Shown here one piece after another: positions 6,661 through 8,472 of a stretch of DNA of 8,472 nt. Every line of letters starts with the position of its first letter. The stretch's first letter is position 1. Under the pieces are notes generated by a model. The model had not been told where the DNA came from, did not search any database, and was given only the letters and a program-made list of their open reading frames with translations. Made by a program: the position numbers and the translations under genes. This DNA comes from JBEIHX01 sp040381075 (GTDB lineage Bacteria > Pseudomonadota > Alphaproteobacteria > Caulobacterales > Aquidulcibacteraceae), in contig JBEIHX010000059.1 of assembly GCA_040381075.1 (NCBI GenBank), positions 1 through 8,472 of the forward strand, read 5' to 3'.

Positions 6661-7532
6661 GCGGCGACCCCGCTCAGCTCGAAGCCGTAGGCCAGCTTGC
6701 CGAGCGGCGTGCGCGCTTCTTCGCTGGTGACGTGGGAGACGAAGCGCCAGCCGAGCTCGGCGGCGAGATCTGCCATGTCCTGACGGCGCTTGGCGAACTT
6801 GTCGAGATAGCCCTCGCGGATGGACTCGGCGCGGCCGATCAGGCGCTCACGATCCTGTCCGGGGCGAAAAAATCGCACACGGCCGTTGAAGGGATAGGCT
6901 TCCTCGATCGGGTCGCAGACCTGAAGCAGAACGCCATCGCGGCACTTGGCGGCGACGGGCGAGAGGCGCGCGCGCCATTCTTCGAGCGGCGAGTAGAAGT
7001 CGCTGCAGATGACCGCTGCGGCGGTGTCGCGTGGCGGCTTCGGGAAAGGGAGGTCGGCCTTGAAGTTGCGGATGTCTTCGCCGACACGCGAGGGTGCGCG
7101 CGCTCCCGAGACTGCGCTACGGCCGCCGCCAAGTGCGCCGCAACGTTCGCCTGAGCGCGACAGTGCGCCGGCGAGCGCCATGCAGAGAAGAAGGGCGCGG
7201 TCAGCCTTCAGCGGCGCGCTGTCTGCGCTCGACCAGTTGAAGCCGGGGCTGGGATCGCACCAGAACAGGAACGTACGTGCGGTCTCGAGTTCGGTCTCGC
7301 GGACGAAGAGGTTTTCTTCGCGCGCGGACCGGCGCCAGTCGACCCGCTCGATGCTGTCTTCGGTTTTGTGGCGGCGGTACTGCCAGAAATTCTCGCCCAT
7401 GCCGGCCTTGCGTCGCCCGGCGGAGCCGAGGTGCGCTGCGCTCGCCGCACGGGCGCGCGTCGTCAGCGTGCCGAGGTCGCCGGCAAGTGCGGCGGCTTCG
7501 GCTTTCAGTTGCGAGAGTGGTGCCTGGGGCAA
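6657..7532 (-). CDS. DUF58 domain protein (soluble form)
   Basis: This encodes a 291-aa protein with no predicted membrane segment, presumably cytoplasmic. The DUF58 signature lies at about 46-96: GENFWQYRRHKTEDSIERVDW, broken here as GENFWQYRRH then DSIERVDWRRSA, followed by LFVRETE and a hydrophobic strand ending WCDPSPG. DUF58 proteins are distant VWA relatives; here D93-P-S95-P-G replaces D-x-S-x-S and the later ICSDF (175-179) replaces the usual TDG, so the metal site is probably incomplete. The N-terminal 45 residues (LKAEAAALAGDLGTL) look normal for alphaproteobacterial members, which supports the TTG start at 7532. AGGA stands 9 nt upstream of it, and no ATG or GTG occurs in frame before codon 45. 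The gene is 20 nt downstream of the ATPase gene and its stop overlaps the next start. In this gene order it is expected to act with the MoxR ATPase (inference). Confidence 0.87.
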   Translation of the reverse strand: MPQAPLSQLKAEAAALAGDLGTLTTRARAASAAHLGSAGRRKAGMGENFWQYRRHKTEDSIERVDWRRSAREENLFVRETELETARTFLFWCDPSPGFNWSSADSAPLKADRALLLCMALAGALSRSGERCGALGGGRSAVSGARAPSRVGEDIRNFKADLPFPKPPRDTAAAVICSDFYSPLEEWRARLSPVAAKCRDGVLLQVCDPIEEAYPFNGRVRFFRPGQDRERLIGRAESIREGYLDKFAKRRQDMADLAAELGWRFVSHVTSEEARTPLGKLAYGFELSGVAA

Positions 7533-7541
7533 GTTGGGAGG

Positions 7542-7545
7542 TCCT
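7542..7545 (-). promoter_or_regulatory. Shine-Dalgarno site supporting a TTG start
   Basis: AGGA on the minus strand lies 9 nt before the TTG at 7532, inside the 20-nt gap between the ATPase and DUF58 genes. It is the main sequence support for this rare start codon. Confidence 0.55.
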
Positions 7546-7552
7546 GAAGGCG

Positions 7553-8472
7553 TTAGGCGGCTTTGGCGGCAAGTTCCTGGATCAGCGCCGACAGCGTGCC
7601 CCCCTGGCCGGTCGGATCGTAGGCCAGCGCCATGCGGTGGCCGAGCGCGGGTTCGGCCAGAGCCTCGATATCATCGAGCGACGGCGCGAGACGGCCTCGC
7701 AGCAGCGCTCGCGAACGGGCGGCGAGCATGAGCGCCTGACCGGCGCGTGGAGACGGACCCCAGTCGACGCGCTTCTTGACCTGCGGATGATCGGTCTGCT
7801 CCGGACGCGCCGAACGGATGAGGCGGAGGATCGCCTCGAGCACAGTCTCTGGCACAGGCATGCGGCGGACAAGCGACTGGAGCGCAATCAGCTTTTCGGC
7901 ATCGAGGATCGGACGGACGACGGCGTCGCCCATGCCTGTCGTCTCGACGAGAATGCGACGTTCTGTTTCGGCGTCCGGATAGTCGACGTCGACTTTCAGA
8001 AGGAAACGATCGAGCTGGGCTTCCGGGAGCGGGTAGGTGCCTTCCTGCTCGATCGGGTTCTGTGTGGCGAGGACGTGGAACGGTTTGGGCAGCTCGTAGC
8101 TGGCGCCGGCGACGGTGACATGCCGCTCCTGCATCGCCTGCAGCAGGGCGGACTGGGTGCGGGGCGAGGCGCGGTTGATCTCGTCAGCCATCAGCAGGCT
8201 GGTGAAGATCGGACCCTTCACGAAGCGGAAGGCGCGACCGCCACCGCCGCTCTCGTCGAGGATTTCCGAGCCGAGGATGTCGGACGGCATCAGGTCTGGC
8301 GTGAACTGGACCCGGCCCCAGTCGAGGCCAAGGGCGCGGGCGGTGGTCTCGACCAGCTTGGTCTTGGCGAGGCCCGGGGCGCCGATCAGCAGGGCGTGGC
8401 CGCCCGCAAGGATGGTGGCGAGCACGAGCTCGACGACGCGCTCCTGCCCGAACACGACCTTGCCGATCTCGG
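7553..8472 (-). CDS. MoxR-family AAA+ ATPase (5' end outside window)
   Basis: This is the first visible gene of the operon, with 305 residues present and the N-terminus cut off by the window edge. The frame stays open to 8472 and reads EIGKVVFGQERVVE, a family-typical stretch, so the GTG at 8455 is an internal valine and not the start; the true start should be a few tens of codons further right. Numbering from that valine, Walker A is GAPGLAKT (25-32), Walker B is LLMADE (87-92), sensor 1 is N133 in ATQNPIEQEGTYPLPEAQLDRF (split here: ATQNPIEQEG, then LPEAQLDRF), and the sensor-2 arginine is R237 in GPSPRAG. A C-terminal AAA lid follows. MoxR ATPases are cytoplasmic, chaperone-like, and commonly encoded beside VWA and DUF58 genes, as here. 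All ATPase residues that can be seen are intact, so it should hydrolyse ATP. Confidence 0.93.
   Translation of the reverse strand, partial: EIGKVVFGQERVVELVLATILAGGHALLIGAPGLAKTKLVETTARALGLDWGRVQFTPDLMPSDILGSEILDESGGGGRAFRFVKGPIFTSLLMADEINRASPRTQSALLQAMQERHVTVAGASYELPKPFHVLATQNPIEQEGTYPLPEAQLDRFLLKVDVDYPDAETERRILVETTGMGDAVVRPILDAEKLIALQSLVRRMPVPETVLEAILRLIRSARPEQTDHPQVKKRVDWGPSPRAGQALMLAARSRALLRGRLAPSLDDIEALAEPALGHRMALAYDPTGQGGTLSALIQELAAKAA

Noticed and set aside
5702..6730. Long plus-strand open frame of 342 codons opposite the BatA/DUF4159 gene
   Set aside because: It is rich in Arg, Ser and Ala with no recognisable motif and is fully antisense to a clear gene; GC-rich codon use produces such frames.
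8453..8455. GTG at 8455 as start of the MoxR gene
   Set aside because: The frame is open to the window edge, and the residues before it (EIGKV) are typical of internal MoxR sequence, so the gene is partial.

Overview
The window looks like chromosomal DNA of a high-GC alphaproteobacterium. Protein-level resemblance to Caulobacterales/Hyphomonadaceae-type proteins is my impression only; the placement below class is a guess. There is no tRNA, rRNA, CRISPR array, insertion sequence or phage-like gene, and coding density is high with short gaps.

Layout from left to right. Positions 1-145 are a non-coding stretch with several GC-rich inverted repeats, followed by a compact A-run/hairpin/T-run at 146-175 that can serve as a terminator in both directions. 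A minus-strand short-chain dehydrogenase/reductase gene (179-1096) resembles the 3-hydroxyacyl-CoA dehydrogenase domain of peroxisomal multifunctional enzyme type 2. It diverges from a plus-strand GNAT acetyltransferase of the YhbS type (1358-1870) across a 261-bp intergenic region that holds a perfect 7-bp hairpin. The acetyltransferase gene ends tail-to-tail, 9 bp away, with a large minus-strand operon.

That operon fills 1880-8472 and is read right to left. It runs: MoxR-family AAA+ ATPase (cut by the window edge), DUF58 protein (291 aa, soluble form), a 910-aa membrane protein with a BatA-type N-terminus and a C-terminal DUF4159 domain, and a 681-aa membrane protein with a von Willebrand A (VWA) domain plus a glutamine-amidotransferase-like fold. 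Gaps are 20 nt, a 4-nt overlap, and 2 nt, so co-transcription and translational coupling are very likely. Two of the four genes appear to start with TTG.

The operon is the main interest. MoxR ATPases are thought to act as chaperone-like remodelers that work with VWA-containing partners. From memory, the same four-gene order was studied in Rhizobium leguminosarum (RL3499-RL3502), where mutants had envelope and morphology defects, so the operon type is not wholly undescribed, but its biochemistry is unknown. The sequence suggests a cytoplasmic half (MoxR, DUF58) and a periplasmic half (two large proteins, each anchored by membrane segments). Only the 681-aa protein keeps a complete metal-binding MIDAS, and the 910-aa protein carries what looks like an internal signal peptide in front of its DUF4159 domain.
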